Numbered from the stretch's first letter, positions 8,771-18,750 are shown. The stretch: 64,000 nucleotides of DNA from Aquimarina brevivitae (GCF_004216895.1 NZ_SGXE01000001.1:434001-498000); one strand, 5' to 3'. The notes: generated by a model from the sequence alone, not told the origin. A program made the numbers and translations.

Positions 8771-9436
8771 CTATAATTCGTTTTTAAAATACTTGCTTAC
8801 CTGCACAATCACATTCTCAATAGTCGGTTTTTTTGCAATTATTACATGGTCAGTATACCATTGCGCATCAGCTGCGGTCGTTGGACCTATACAAAAGGCT
8901 CTGGATGCTTCAACATAGTTGCTGGCAACATAACTTTTAACTCCAGAGGGACTAAAAAAAAGGACACCATCGAATTGCCGTTCAAAACTTTTTAAATTCG
9001 CTAGCGTTTTATACACCACTGTTTCTGTAATTGAAATGTTGTGTTCCTGTAATATATGTGGTAACTCATCTCTCCGTATGTTTCCACAAAAAAAATGAAA
9101 AGCCTGATCCGCATAGTGTTCGATAATACCTTTTGCCAATTCCGAAGCACTGTCCGCAACGAGCTGTACCTGAAAACCTAATTCTTCTAAGGCTAACCTT
9201 GTTTTTTCGCCCACACAATAGCAATGTTGAATCCTCAGCTTAGCAGAAGCTACCGCTTTGACAGCATTTTTGCTTGTAAATATCGCATTCGTGATTAATT
9301 CACCATCATACGTAAACGCTACAGCTGAGGTATGAATACTATTATATTCTACATAGGCCACACCCGCATTGAGCAACAGCTCTTTTTGAGATGGTGACAA
9401 TAATTTAGTGGATAATATGGTAGGCGTATTCTTCAA
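8771..9436 (-). CDS. hemD: Uroporphyrinogen-III synthase
   Basis: HemD closes and inverts ring D of hydroxymethylbilane to make uroporphyrinogen III. The family is poorly conserved in sequence. This 221-residue protein has the expected two-domain pattern and the C-terminal block FSPSGVKSYVA...AFCIGPTTAADA, which is the most conserved part. Its position directly after hemC (one base between the stop of hemC and its ATG) and before hemE makes the call firm. Confidence 0.92.
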   Translation of the reverse strand: MKNTPTILSTKLLSPSQKELLLNAGVAYVEYNSIHTSAVAFTYDGELITNAIFTSKNAVKAVASAKLRIQHCYCVGEKTRLALEELGFQVQLVADSASELAKGIIEHYADQAFHFFCGNIRRDELPHILQEHNISITETVVYKTLANLKSFERQFDGVLFFSPSGVKSYVASNYVEASRAFCIGPTTAADAQWYTDHVIIAKKPTIENVIVQVSKYFKNEL

Positions 9437-9437
9437 A

Positions 9438-10349
9438 TCAAGCCAGCTTTTCTTTGATCTCCTTCATTAATGCGGCGCCTCCATTATGAAGTATGTCTTT
9501 TGCACAATGTGCTCCAAATCCTTGACGTTTAGCTAAGGAAATGGTTTGAGTAACTTCAATTTTATGGCTTCCATCTAGCGAAAACAAAGCACCTTCGAAA
9601 TGCAACTGATCCTCTTTAATGGTTGCAAGTGCACCAATAGGCGCGGTACAACCTCCTTCTAAAGTTCTAAGAAATTCGCGTTCAATATGAACACATTGTT
9701 GTGTTGGTTCGTGATTTAAATGTGCTAAGGTTTCTTTACAAAAATCATCTTCTTGCTTTACCACCACTAACATCGCTCCCTGCGCTGGAGCAGGAATCAT
9801 CCAATCTAAATCTATGCAATGTTCTGGTTTTAAATTAATGCGTTCTAATCCAGCAGCTGCGAAAATTGCTCCATTCCAGGGGTTGTCTTCTAATTTTTGC
9901 ATCCTGGTATTGACATTTCCTCTAAGGTCAACCACCGTATGATTAGGATAACGGTGCAACCACTGGGCTTGTCTTCGTAAACTACCGGTAGCAATAGTAC
10001 CTGCTTGTTGTAAAAAGTCCAGCCCTTTATGTACCAATACATCCTTAACATTTGCTCGCTTTAGTACAGCACCTTCTATAATACCGTGTGGCAATTGCGT
10101 GGGTACGTCTTTCATAGAATGAACTGCAATATCAATATCGCCCTTTAGCATCGCTACATCTAAGGTTTTAGTAAAAATACCTGTGATTCCCAATTCGTAT
10201 AAGGGTTTATCCAGTACCAGGTCCCCAGTGGATTTCACAGGTACCAGTTGCGTAGCATACCCAAGCGCTTCCAATTGATCTTTTACGGTGTTGGCTTGCC
10301 ATAAGGCAAGTTCACTATCTCTGGTTCCGATTCGGATTTCTTTGGTCAA
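9438..10349 (-). CDS. hemC: Hydroxymethylbilane synthase (porphobilinogen deaminase)
   Basis: HemC joins four porphobilinogen units on a covalently bound dipyrromethane cofactor. The 303-residue protein has the N-terminal IGTRDSELALWQA, the catalytic Asp in HSMKDVP (Asp81), the arginine-rich GSLRRQAQW and DLRGNVNTR blocks, and the cofactor-attachment Cys in LRTLEGGCTAPIGA (Cys234). All key residues are intact. It starts three bases after hemA ends and abuts hemD, consistent with one operon. Confidence 0.98.
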   Translation of the reverse strand: MTKEIRIGTRDSELALWQANTVKDQLEALGYATQLVPVKSTGDLVLDKPLYELGITGIFTKTLDVAMLKGDIDIAVHSMKDVPTQLPHGIIEGAVLKRANVKDVLVHKGLDFLQQAGTIATGSLRRQAQWLHRYPNHTVVDLRGNVNTRMQKLEDNPWNGAIFAAAGLERINLKPEHCIDLDWMIPAPAQGAMLVVVKQEDDFCKETLAHLNHEPTQQCVHIEREFLRTLEGGCTAPIGALATIKEDQLHFEGALFSLDGSHKIEVTQTISLAKRQGFGAHCAKDILHNGGAALMKEIKEKLA

Positions 10350-10352
10350 GAA

Positions 10353-11603
10353 TTATTTATTTTGAAGTTGAAACACTTTGCGAATCAATTCGATACTCTC
10401 ATCCGAGGTACTATTGTCTTCTCTTAAATGATTGGCAAAATGATTGGTTATTTTTTGAATGATCCTATCGCCTAATAGCTCCGCTTGCTTTTCATCAAAA
10501 CCACTGTATTTTTTACGTTGATGATTAATTTCAGAGTCTTTTAAATATGCTAATTTCTTCTTTAAGGCTCTTATGGTTGGTGCAAATTTTCGAGTTTCTA
10601 ACCAACTATTAAAGTCTAACTTAATTTCTTCAATTATTTCCTCTGCTTGCGGTATGTATTGCTTTCTACGCTGCAAGGTATCATCCGTCATTTTGGAAAG
10701 ATAATCGAGATGTACCAAGGATACGTTAGGTAACTCACTAACATCGTCTGCAACGTTTTTTGGTATAGATAAATCGAGGATCAGTAATGGTTTATTGGTA
10801 TAAATTAACTGTTTGGAAATAGTCGGCTTTTGTGCACCTGTGGCTACAATTAAAATATCAGTGTTTTTAATCTCAGCTTGTATATTGGCATAATCCTTAA
10901 CCACCAGATTAAATTTACCAGCTACCTTTTCTGCTTTTTGTTTAGTTCTATTAATCAGTACGATATGATCGTTCTGTGTATGTTTTATTAAATTTTCGCA
11001 GGTATTTCTTCCAATCTTACCGGTACCAAACAACAAAATATTTTTGTCCGAAATGTTTTCGACATTCTTTAATATGTACTGTACAGAAGCAAAGGATACA
11101 GAGGTAGCCCCCGATGAAATTTCTGTTTCGTTCTTGATACGTTTGCTTGCTTGTATCACTGCATTAATCAACCGCTCTAAAAAAGGATTCGTAAGGTCAT
11201 ATTTTTTAGACAATTTGAAACTTCGTTTTAGCTGACTAATAATTTCAAAATCTCCCAAAATTTGGCTGTCTAATCCAGTCCCGACGCGAAACATGTGATT
11301 AACCGCTTGATTATTCTTATGCACATACGCCACTTTCTCAAATTCTTCCACGGTTCCATGGGTATGCTCACATAATAACTTAATCAGCTGAAAGGGATGC
11401 TGTGCAAACCCATGCAATTCCGTACGGTTACAGGTAGAAGTTACCAATAGACCTTCTATGCCCTCTTGTGAGGCTTGTAGCAAAATAGCTTCGCAGGCTT
11501 CATCACTGACACTAAAGTGACCTCTGATTTCTGCATCAGCTTTTTTATAGCTAAGACCTATGGTATAAAAATGTGTTCCTTTTGCTTGTAGATGAGGCTC
11601 CAT
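10353..11603 (-). CDS. hemA: Glutamyl-tRNA reductase
   Basis: HemA reduces glutamyl-tRNA(Glu) to glutamate-1-semialdehyde, the committed step of the C5 route to haem. With the ATG at 11603 the protein has 416 residues. The catalytic Cys lies in TSTCNRTEL (Cys58), followed by an NADPH-binding GTGKIGRN segment and the C-terminal dimerisation helices. The longer frame from 11630 was rejected: family members start near HFYTIGLSYKKADAEIRG, and an exact TAnnTTTG box overlaps the longer start. It is the first gene of the haem operon and is divergent from an AraC-type regulator. Confidence 0.96.
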   Translation of the reverse strand: MEPHLQAKGTHFYTIGLSYKKADAEIRGHFSVSDEACEAILLQASQEGIEGLLVTSTCNRTELHGFAQHPFQLIKLLCEHTHGTVEEFEKVAYVHKNNQAVNHMFRVGTGLDSQILGDFEIISQLKRSFKLSKKYDLTNPFLERLINAVIQASKRIKNETEISSGATSVSFASVQYILKNVENISDKNILLFGTGKIGRNTCENLIKHTQNDHIVLINRTKQKAEKVAGKFNLVVKDYANIQAEIKNTDILIVATGAQKPTISKQLIYTNKPLLILDLSIPKNVADDVSELPNVSLVHLDYLSKMTDDTLQRRKQYIPQAEEIIEEIKLDFNSWLETRKFAPTIRALKKKLAYLKDSEINHQRKKYSGFDEKQAELLGDRIIQKITNHFANHLREDNSTSDESIELIRKVFQLQNK

Positions 11604-11627
11604 CCAATACTTTAAAATTTTCCAAAA

Positions 11628-11635
11628 CAAAAATA
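11628..11635 (-). promoter_or_regulatory. Candidate -7 box for the hemA operon
   Basis: TATTTTTG on the minus strand matches the Bacteroidota TAnnTTTG consensus exactly and ends 24 bases before the chosen hemA ATG. No well-placed TTG -33 element is visible, so support is partial. Confidence 0.3.
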
Positions 11636-11730
11636 TTCTTCTTAATTGATAAAAAATAACGCCAAAAGGTTTTAAAGTGTCGGCATATGATAATACTTTC
11701 TTAAAATAGCGAAATAATGCGAAAAAGCCC

Positions 11731-11738
11731 TATTTTTG
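11731..11738 (+). promoter_or_regulatory. Candidate -7 box for the AraC-type regulator
   Basis: TATTTTTG on the plus strand is an exact TAnnTTTG match, 64 bases before the regulator's ATG. The -33 element is not obvious. It lies back to back with the hemA box about 100 bases away. Confidence 0.3.
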
Positions 11739-11802
11739 TATAGGTAGCAACGATTAATTTTGTAGTATTTTAGAATTATTCTAAATAAAAAAGAAACAGT
11801 AG

Positions 11803-12696
11803 ATGGAAATTGAATTAAAAAATAACGCTCCGGGATTATTAGAAGAAACCAAAATTGAAGAAGGGTTTCATATTCTGAAGTTTAGTAATGAAAGTAATGA
11901 AGTTCAACGAGTTATCCGCGACATAGACAGTAGTTATATTCAATTTCACTTTTGTATTAAAGGGGCAGCAACTTTTAATTTTAACAATGGAAGTTACGCC
12001 ATCAATCTAGATGAAGAAAACTCCTTACTGTTATACAATCCACAGCGTGATTTACCGATGAATTTAGAACTACAAAAAGACTCTTGGTTGATCACCATAT
12101 TGGTTTCTATTAAAAAATTTCATTCCCTATTTTCTAGAGAAGCAGATTACATACCATTTCTAAGTACTGAAAATAAGGGTAAAAAATACTATTCAGACGG
12201 TAGCATTAGTCCGTCCATGGCAGTAGTGCTGAACCAATTGATGAACTTTAGCCTACACCCATCTATTAAACTACTGTATTTTAAGGGAAAAGTATACGAA
12301 CTGATCAGCTTATATTTTAACAGACCCGAAGACGCCGATGTGGAACAATGCCCGTTTTTAGTGGACGAAGAAAACGTATTGAAAATCAAAAAGGCTAAAG
12401 AAATTATCATCAACCGTATGGCAGAACCGCCAACATTACAGGAATTGGCTAACGAAATCGGATTACCACTAACGAAATTAAAAGATGGGTTCAAACAAAT
12501 TTATGGAGAACCGGTCTATACTTTTTTATTTGATTATAAAATGGAAGTTGCACGGCAGCTACTAGCCACAGGGAACTTAAATGTAAATGAGGTTGGATTA
12601 AAGGTAGGCTATAGTACCGCAAGTCATTTCATTGCTGCGTTTCGAAAAAAGTTTGGCACCACCCCAAAGAAGTATGTTATGAGTTTGCACTCATAA
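11803..12696 (+). CDS. AraC-family transcriptional regulator
   Basis: The protein has 297 residues. Residues ~1-180 form a beta-rich cupin-like sensing domain. Residues ~197-297 contain the two helix-turn-helix units, with TLQELANEIGLPLTKLKDGFK and then the AraC signature NVNEVGLKVGYSTASHFIAAFRKKFGTTPKKY. It is transcribed away from hemA with about 200 bases between the two starts, which makes control of the haem operon a reasonable inference. Related Flavobacteria regulators often sit beside hemA. The ligand is unknown. Confidence 0.9.
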   Translation: MEIELKNNAPGLLEETKIEEGFHILKFSNESNEVQRVIRDIDSSYIQFHFCIKGAATFNFNNGSYAINLDEENSLLLYNPQRDLPMNLELQKDSWLITILVSIKKFHSLFSREADYIPFLSTENKGKKYYSDGSISPSMAVVLNQLMNFSLHPSIKLLYFKGKVYELISLYFNRPEDADVEQCPFLVDEENVLKIKKAKEIIINRMAEPPTLQELANEIGLPLTKLKDGFKQIYGEPVYTFLFDYKMEVARQLLATGNLNVNEVGLKVGYSTASHFIAAFRKKFGTTPKKYVMSLHS

Positions 12697-12700
12697 TACT

Positions 12701-12874
12701 TTATTTAGAAGAAGAAGGTATACCTACCCCTTTTTGCAAAGATACTATAGAATCGTACATGCCTTTGTCATCTTCGGATACATCGCCTACCACATGTACA
12801 TATTCAAATTGCTCTAAGAGTTCTAAAATAAAAGGGAGTTTTTCATTCTCCACGTCTAAGATAATTCGTTTCAT
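12701..12874 (-). CDS. Small conserved-looking protein, 57 residues
   Basis: An open frame from ATG (12872-12874) to TAA (12701-12703) encodes 57 residues beginning MKRIILDVENEKLPFILELL and ending GIPSSSK. It has regular alpha/beta character, with a beta strand, a helix and an acidic D-V-S-E-D-D-K segment, and normal codon use. It resembles the small proteins of Bacteroidota with a conserved MKR(I/L)(I/L)(L/V)(D/E)V start often found as single genes. It is convergent with the AraC-type gene, with five bases between stops. Function unknown; no toxin partner is visible. Confidence 0.6.
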   Translation of the reverse strand: MKRIILDVENEKLPFILELLEQFEYVHVVGDVSEDDKGMYDSIVSLQKGVGIPSSSK

Positions 12875-13071
12875 TTCAATTGCTTTTTGATAGACTAAAA
12901 ATACAAAAATAATTTTGGTTCTGTCACTGCCTAATTGGATTTAACGCATAGCTATTCTCCCTTGGTAATTTCACTAAAGTTACTTTTACCAATCGATCAA
13001 TAAGAAAGTCTTATCATTTTTTTATCATTCTACCTTGATATACTTTGTATTTTTGCTCAAAATTATACAAC

Positions 13072-14115
13072 ATGGGTAAAGGAGTTTTACTGGTTAATTT
13101 AGGCTCACCGGATAGCACAGATCCAAAGGATGTAAAAACCTATTTAGATGAGTTTTTAATGGACCCCAGGGTTATTGATGTCCCTTATTGGGCAAGAACT
13201 TTGCTAGTTCGTGGAATTATTTTGAATACAAGACCTAAAAAATCGGCTGAAGCTTATCAAAAAATATGGTGGGAAGAAGGCTCACCACTCATTGTCCTCT
13301 CCGAACGCTTACGCGATAAGGTACAAGAAAAAAGTACGTTACCGATCGGCTTGGCTATGCGCTATGGTTCAATGAGTATTAAAAAAGGACTGCAAGAGTT
13401 AGTGGCCAAAGGGGTTGATGACGTATTATTGGTTCCTCTGTATCCACAATTTGCTATGGCAACTACGGAAACCATTTTGGTCCTGGCAGAAGAGTTACAA
13501 ACCAAATATTTTCCTGGTCTCAAATTAAGTTCACTTCCTCCATTTTATAACAACCCCGACTATATAAATGTTCTTGCTCAAAGTATAAAAGAACAACTAG
13601 ATACCATCGATTACGAGCAGCTCTTGTTTTCATACCACGGCGTACCCGAGCGGCATATTAAAAAGAGTGATGTGACTAAATCGCATTGCAAAATAGATGG
13701 CAGCTGTTGTAAAACGCCTTCGCCAGCACATCAATATTGCTATCGTCATCAATGTTTTGAAACCACACGTTTAGTCGCTGAAAAACTTCAACTCAAAGAA
13801 GGTACATATTTCACTTCCTTTCAATCTCGATTAGGGTTTGACCCATGGCTTAAACCGTATACAGATAGAACTATAGAACGTATGGGTAAACAAGGTATTC
13901 AAAAAATGGCTATTGTAACTCCGGCTTTTGTATCAGACTGTCTCGAAACCTTAGAGGAAATAGCTATGGAAGGTGAAGAAATTTTTCACGAAGTAGGTGG
14001 TAAAGATTTTACCACTATTCCTTGTTTAAACGACCGAGAAGACTGGGCAAGCTTGTTATCAAATTGGATCGAGAATTGGGTAGCTCACAAAGACCCATTA
14101 GTAGTAGAGGCATAA
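13072..14115 (+). CDS. hemH: Ferrochelatase
   Basis: HemH inserts Fe2+ into a porphyrin. With the ATG at 13072 the protein has 347 residues. GKGVLLVNLGSPD starts the Rossmann-like fold, and the catalytic His is in SYHGVPERH (His189). A C-terminal FVSDCLETLEEI block provides the conserved Glu. A cysteine cluster (Cys206, 212, 213, 223, 228) sits just after the catalytic loop and may bind an Fe-S cluster, as in some bacterial ferrochelatases. The longer frame from 13045 adds nine atypical residues. It is followed seven bases later by a MATE transporter gene. Confidence 0.96.
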   Translation: MGKGVLLVNLGSPDSTDPKDVKTYLDEFLMDPRVIDVPYWARTLLVRGIILNTRPKKSAEAYQKIWWEEGSPLIVLSERLRDKVQEKSTLPIGLAMRYGSMSIKKGLQELVAKGVDDVLLVPLYPQFAMATTETILVLAEELQTKYFPGLKLSSLPPFYNNPDYINVLAQSIKEQLDTIDYEQLLFSYHGVPERHIKKSDVTKSHCKIDGSCCKTPSPAHQYCYRHQCFETTRLVAEKLQLKEGTYFTSFQSRLGFDPWLKPYTDRTIERMGKQGIQKMAIVTPAFVSDCLETLEEIAMEGEEIFHEVGGKDFTTIPCLNDREDWASLLSNWIENWVAHKDPLVVEA

Positions 14116-14122
14116 TAACTTT

Positions 14123-15508
14123 ATGGCAAAGGTATCATCAGAAGCACTAGGACAAGAATCAATAGGTAAATTACTTATCAAGCAAGCAGTTCCGGCCTCT
14201 ATTGGTATTTTGGTAATGTCATTGAACGTGTTGATTGATTCTATTTTTGTAGGTAACTGGATAGGATCAATTGCAATTGCCGCTATAAATGTCGTTTTAC
14301 CTGTATCGTTTTTTATTGCGGCTTTAGGCATGTCTATTGGTATCGGAGGATCGAGTATTATTTCTAGGGCTTTAGGTGCTAACCAAAAGGAAAAAGCTCT
14401 GCATACCTTTGGAAACCAAATAACGCTAACCTTTATTTGCACAGTTTCGTTAGTGGTATTAGGACTCATTTTTGTCGACGATATCATTCCCCGATTTGGT
14501 GGTAAAGGAGACATCTTTGATCCTGCCAAAATATATTACGTTATCGTACTCTATGGTGTACCCATACTTGGTTTTGCTATGATGGGAAATACCGTAATCA
14601 GGGCAGAGGGAAAACCTAAAACTGCTATGATTGCCATGATCATTCCTACGATAAGCAATCTAGTCATGGATTACATATTTATCAACATCTTAGATATGGG
14701 AATGTACGGTGCTGCCTGGGCAACGACCGGTTCTTATTTAGCCTGCTTCCTATACATCTTTTGGTTTTTCTCCTCAAAAAAATCGGAACTCACCATTCGA
14801 TTTCACCATCTTGGACTTCAAAAAGAAATTGTACGCGAAATTGCTTCTTTAGGTGGAGTAACCTTAGCACGTCAAGCCGTAGTTAGTATCACCTATTTGC
14901 TAATGAACAATATTTTATATGACATTGGCCAGGAAGGATTGGTTGCGGTATATGCCATTATAGGAAGAATGCTAATGTTTGCACTCTTTCCTGTATTTGG
15001 TGTTACGCAAGGCTTCTTACCTATAGCTGGGTATAATTACGGTGCTCATAAATATCCCAGAGTCCGAAAATCTATCAATACAGCAATATTGTATGCCTCT
15101 GTAATGGCAAGCGTCGTTTTTATAGGATTAATGATTTTTCCAGCAGAAATTGCTTCTCTATTTATCAGTAACGATCCGTCTATGAGCGCCAAGGAACTGG
15201 AGCTCAACAACTTTGTGCTAACTAATGCTGCAACTCCTATGCGACTGGTATTTTTAGCTACTCCAATCATAGCGCTTCAGCTTATTGGAGCTGCCTATTT
15301 TCAGGCGATTGGAAAGGCAATACCTGCCCTCTTACTTACGCTATCCAGACAGGGTTTTTTCTTTATACCTTTAGTACTAATTTTACCGCATTTCTTTGGA
15401 GAACTTGGTGTATGGTTATCGTTTCCGGTAGCAGATATTTTAGCGACTATAGTAACCGCTTATTTTTTAAATAAAGAAATACGTAAAGAACTAATCACTA
15501 CTTCATAG
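14123..15508 (+). CDS. MATE-family multidrug/Na+ antiporter
   Basis: The protein has 461 residues with about twelve predicted membrane segments in two homologous halves. The MATE pattern is clear: an N-terminal IGKLLIKQAVPASIGILVM, then PVSFFIAALGMSIGIGGSSIISRALGANQKEKA, and the related second half beginning VREIASLGGVTLARQAVVS. Such pumps expel cationic drugs or metabolites using Na+ or H+ gradients. It starts seven bases after hemH, suggesting co-transcription. Whether it moves a tetrapyrrole is speculation. Confidence 0.92.
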   Translation: MAKVSSEALGQESIGKLLIKQAVPASIGILVMSLNVLIDSIFVGNWIGSIAIAAINVVLPVSFFIAALGMSIGIGGSSIISRALGANQKEKALHTFGNQITLTFICTVSLVVLGLIFVDDIIPRFGGKGDIFDPAKIYYVIVLYGVPILGFAMMGNTVIRAEGKPKTAMIAMIIPTISNLVMDYIFINILDMGMYGAAWATTGSYLACFLYIFWFFSSKKSELTIRFHHLGLQKEIVREIASLGGVTLARQAVVSITYLLMNNILYDIGQEGLVAVYAIIGRMLMFALFPVFGVTQGFLPIAGYNYGAHKYPRVRKSINTAILYASVMASVVFIGLMIFPAEIASLFISNDPSMSAKELELNNFVLTNAATPMRLVFLATPIIALQLIGAAYFQAIGKAIPALLLTLSRQGFFFIPLVLILPHFFGELGVWLSFPVADILATIVTAYFLNKEIRKELITTS

Positions 15509-15642
15509 ATAATTGTGCTTATCGAATTTTGGTTAAAAAAAAGTAAAATTCTTTTTCAATCCTCAATTATTCATCACTTTAGTAGACTTACGAATATAGA
15601 AGAATTCTTATTTTTTGGATAACAACTCAAAACGCAACTCAT

Positions 15643-18600
15643 ATGCAATCTAAGCTTACAACCCTTATTTTAGTTTTTGTACTCATACTTGGAGGTATAC
15701 ATTCCTCCGTTTCGCAAAACCTTGATGAAAAAATATATGACGCCCTTGAGTACCGACTCATCGGTCCTTTTCGTGGAGGTCGAAGTGCCGCTGTAACAGG
15801 AGTTCCGGGCAAGCCTAATCTGTTTTATTTTGGTGCTACCGGAGGAGGAGTTTGGAAAACCACTGATGGCGGTCGTACCTGGGAGAATATTTCTGATGGT
15901 TTTTTTGGTGGCTCTATCGGATCTATTGCCATTGCCAAGAGTGATCCCAATGTCATTTATGTAGGTGGTGGTGAAAAAACCTTGCGAGGTAATGTTTCCT
16001 CTGGGTACGGCGTATGGAAGAGTGTCGATGCTGGGAAAACCTGGACCGCTTCAGGATTACCTAAAAGTAGACACATTCCTCGCATCAGCATCCATCCAGA
16101 TAATCCAGATATCGTATACGCCGCAGTATTGGGAAACATCTATAAACCAACCGAAAATCGAGGCGTATACAAAAGTATAGATGGTGGTAAAAATTGGAAA
16201 AAGGTGCTTTTTGCAAATGAAAATGCAGGAGCTGTTGATTTTACCTTGGACCCTAATAATCCGAGGATTATGTACGCTTCTACCTGGAATGCCAGGAGAA
16301 CACCATATAGCCTGAGTTCTGGAGGAGAAGGATCGGCCCTGTGGAAAAGTACAGATAGTGGTGAAAGCTGGAAAGAAATTTCAACAAACAAAGGGTTTCC
16401 TAAGGATACCCTGGGAATCATTGGAGTTACCGTATCGCCTGCCAATAGCGAAAGAGTTTGGGCTATCGTGGAGAATAAAGATAAAGGAGGTGTCTACCGA
16501 AGTGAAGATGGAGGAGCAACTTGGAACCTATTAAATAGTGATAGAAGCCTACGGCAAAGAGCTTGGTATTATACCCGTATTTATGCGGACCCTAAAGATG
16601 AGGATATTGTTTATGTGGTCAACGTTTCCTATCACAAAAGTAAAGATGGAGGAAGAAATTTTAGCAGCTATCGCGCCCCTCATGGAGATCACCACGACCT
16701 ATGGATTGCACCCGAAGATCCGGATCGCATGATTATCGGTGATGATGGTGGTGCGCAAATAACGTATGACGGTGGAGAAACCTGGAGTACCTATCACAAC
16801 CAGCCTACCTCACAGTTTTATCGCGTTACCACGGATAATAGTTTTCCATATCGAATCTATGCCGCACAACAAGATAATTCTACGATTCGCATCGACCATA
16901 GAACTACAGGTTGGAGCATTACAGAAGATGACTGGGAACCTACTGCCGGTGGCGAATCTGCGCATATCGCTGTAGACCCAGAGAATAATGATATTGTTTA
17001 TGGAGGAAGCTATGATGGCTTTTTAACGCGAGTGAATCACGAAAAAGAAACCGTCCGTTCTATCAGCGTTTGGCCGGATAATCCGATGGGGCACGGAGCA
17101 GAAGATATGAAATACCGTTTTCAGTGGAATTTTCCGATAATGTTTTCAGAGCATAACCCAAATCGGTTGTACACATTTTCTAACCACGTACATGTTACTG
17201 AAAACGAAGGTCAAAGTTGGGAGGTCATCAGTCCGGATTTAACCCGCAATGATCCTAGCAAACTAAAATCATCCGGAGGTCCTATCACACAGGATAATAC
17301 TTCCGTAGAATACTATTGTACGATATTCGCCGCTGCAGAAAGCCCGTTGAAAGAAGGATTGCTTTGGGTAGGTAGTGATGACGGACTAGTACACGTTAGT
17401 AAAGATGGCGGAAAGAATTGGGAAAATGTAACGCCAAAAGGTATGCCAGATTGGATGATGATTAATAGTATCGATCCAAGTCATTTTGACGAGGGTACTT
17501 GCTATATCGCCGGTACTAAATATAAATCTGGTGATTTTTCACCTTACTTATACAAAACGACCGATTATGGTAAAAACTGGACAAAAATTACTGATGGAAT
17601 AGCTGCAGAGCATTTTACCAGAGTGGTAAGAGAAGATCCTAACAAAAAAGGACTCTTATACGCAGGTACCGAAACCGGAATGTACATTTCCTTTAACGAT
17701 GGTAAAAATTGGAAACCTTTTCAATTGAATCTTCCAATTGTACCTATTACAGATTTAGCGTTAAAAGACAATAATCTCATTGTAGCCACACAAGGAAGAA
17801 GTTTATGGGTCATCGATGATTTAACCGTATTGCATCAATTACAAGAAAATGCTGCGAAGGATATGTTATTTAAGCCAAAACCTACCTATCGTATGGCAGG
17901 TGGAAGCGTTAAAGATTCTAAAACCAGCGGTACTAATCATCCGGCAGGAGTAATGACCTATTTTTATCTGAATACCTATGATACCAAAAAAGATACCATA
18001 ACACTTACCTACTTAACTTCGACTAATGACACTATTAAATCTTATAGTACTGCTGCAAAGGAGGAAAAAGACAAATTAAAAGACATTGAAGAAGGTAGCA
18101 ATCTATTTTTATGGAATATGCGTGGTGATGGCGCGGAAGAATTAAAAGGCATGATCCTATGGTGGGCTAATCTTAATGCTCCCAAAGCTGTACCTGGAAC
18201 TTATCAGGTAAGCCTAAGTAAGAATGGCAATGAAATAGATAAGCAATCTTTTGTAATAAAAGCAGACCCAAGAAGTGAAGCTACACAGGCCGATATGCAG
18301 CAACAGTTTGACTTTATAACTGATGTCAATAAGACCGTGGATAAAGCGCATAAATCCATCAAAAAAATACGCAAGATTAATGAGCAACTCGAAGCCTTCG
18401 AAAAGCAATACAAGGACAATGAAAAAACCAAAGAATTAGTTGAAAAGGCAAAAGAATTGCAAAAGCAATTTTCAGCAATAGAAAAAGCACTCTATCAAAC
18501 CAAAAACAGAAGTAATCAGGATCCACTAAACTTTCCGATAAAGTTGACCAATAAATTAGGGCATCTTAATTCTTTAGTAGGTATGGGAGATTTTGGTCCG

Positions 18601-18750
18601 ACTGCTCAGGATATAGCGGTTAAAAATGAGCTTACACAAAAGATCAATGCACAATTGGACACCTTTGATCAATTAATTTCTGATGAAATTAAAGCTTTTA
18701 ATGACGCATTTAATACCTTGCAACTTAATTATCTTTTGGTAGAAGAATAA
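15643..18750 (+). CDS. Secreted BNR/VPS10-like beta-propeller protein
   Basis: This 1035-residue protein has a signal peptide (about residues 1-25, ending SVSQN). Many Asp-box (BNR) motifs follow through residue ~700, for example GVWKTTDGGRTW, GVWKSVDAGKTW, GVYKSIDGGKNW, GVYRSEDGGATW and VSKDGGKNWENV. These make two or more beta-propellers like those of the sortilin/VPS10 and sialidase superfamilies. Residues ~740-1035 form a beta-sandwich-like region and a Lys/Glu-rich helical end. There is no type IX sorting tail. Enzymatic activity is not shown; many relatives are annotated only as glycosyl-hydrolase-like. hemJ follows after 10 bases. Confidence 0.85.
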   Translation: MQSKLTTLILVFVLILGGIHSSVSQNLDEKIYDALEYRLIGPFRGGRSAAVTGVPGKPNLFYFGATGGGVWKTTDGGRTWENISDGFFGGSIGSIAIAKSDPNVIYVGGGEKTLRGNVSSGYGVWKSVDAGKTWTASGLPKSRHIPRISIHPDNPDIVYAAVLGNIYKPTENRGVYKSIDGGKNWKKVLFANENAGAVDFTLDPNNPRIMYASTWNARRTPYSLSSGGEGSALWKSTDSGESWKEISTNKGFPKDTLGIIGVTVSPANSERVWAIVENKDKGGVYRSEDGGATWNLLNSDRSLRQRAWYYTRIYADPKDEDIVYVVNVSYHKSKDGGRNFSSYRAPHGDHHDLWIAPEDPDRMIIGDDGGAQITYDGGETWSTYHNQPTSQFYRVTTDNSFPYRIYAAQQDNSTIRIDHRTTGWSITEDDWEPTAGGESAHIAVDPENNDIVYGGSYDGFLTRVNHEKETVRSISVWPDNPMGHGAEDMKYRFQWNFPIMFSEHNPNRLYTFSNHVHVTENEGQSWEVISPDLTRNDPSKLKSSGGPITQDNTSVEYYCTIFAAAESPLKEGLLWVGSDDGLVHVSKDGGKNWENVTPKGMPDWMMINSIDPSHFDEGTCYIAGTKYKSGDFSPYLYKTTDYGKNWTKITDGIAAEHFTRVVREDPNKKGLLYAGTETGMYISFNDGKNWKPFQLNLPIVPITDLALKDNNLIVATQGRSLWVIDDLTVLHQLQENAAKDMLFKPKPTYRMAGGSVKDSKTSGTNHPAGVMTYFYLNTYDTKKDTITLTYLTSTNDTIKSYSTAAKEEKDKLKDIEEGSNLFLWNMRGDGAEELKGMILWWANLNAPKAVPGTYQVSLSKNGNEIDKQSFVIKADPRSEATQADMQQQFDFITDVNKTVDKAHKSIKKIRKINEQLEAFEKQYKDNEKTKELVEKAKELQKQFSAIEKALYQTKNRSNQDPLNFPIKLTNKLGHLNSLVGMGDFGPTAQDIAVKNELTQKINAQLDTFDQLISDEIKAFNDAFNTLQLNYLLVEE

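Noticed and set aside
13041..13047. TACTTTG upstream of hemH as a -7 box
   Set aside because: It is one base short of the TAnnTTTG consensus and no TTG -33 element is seen at a suitable distance.
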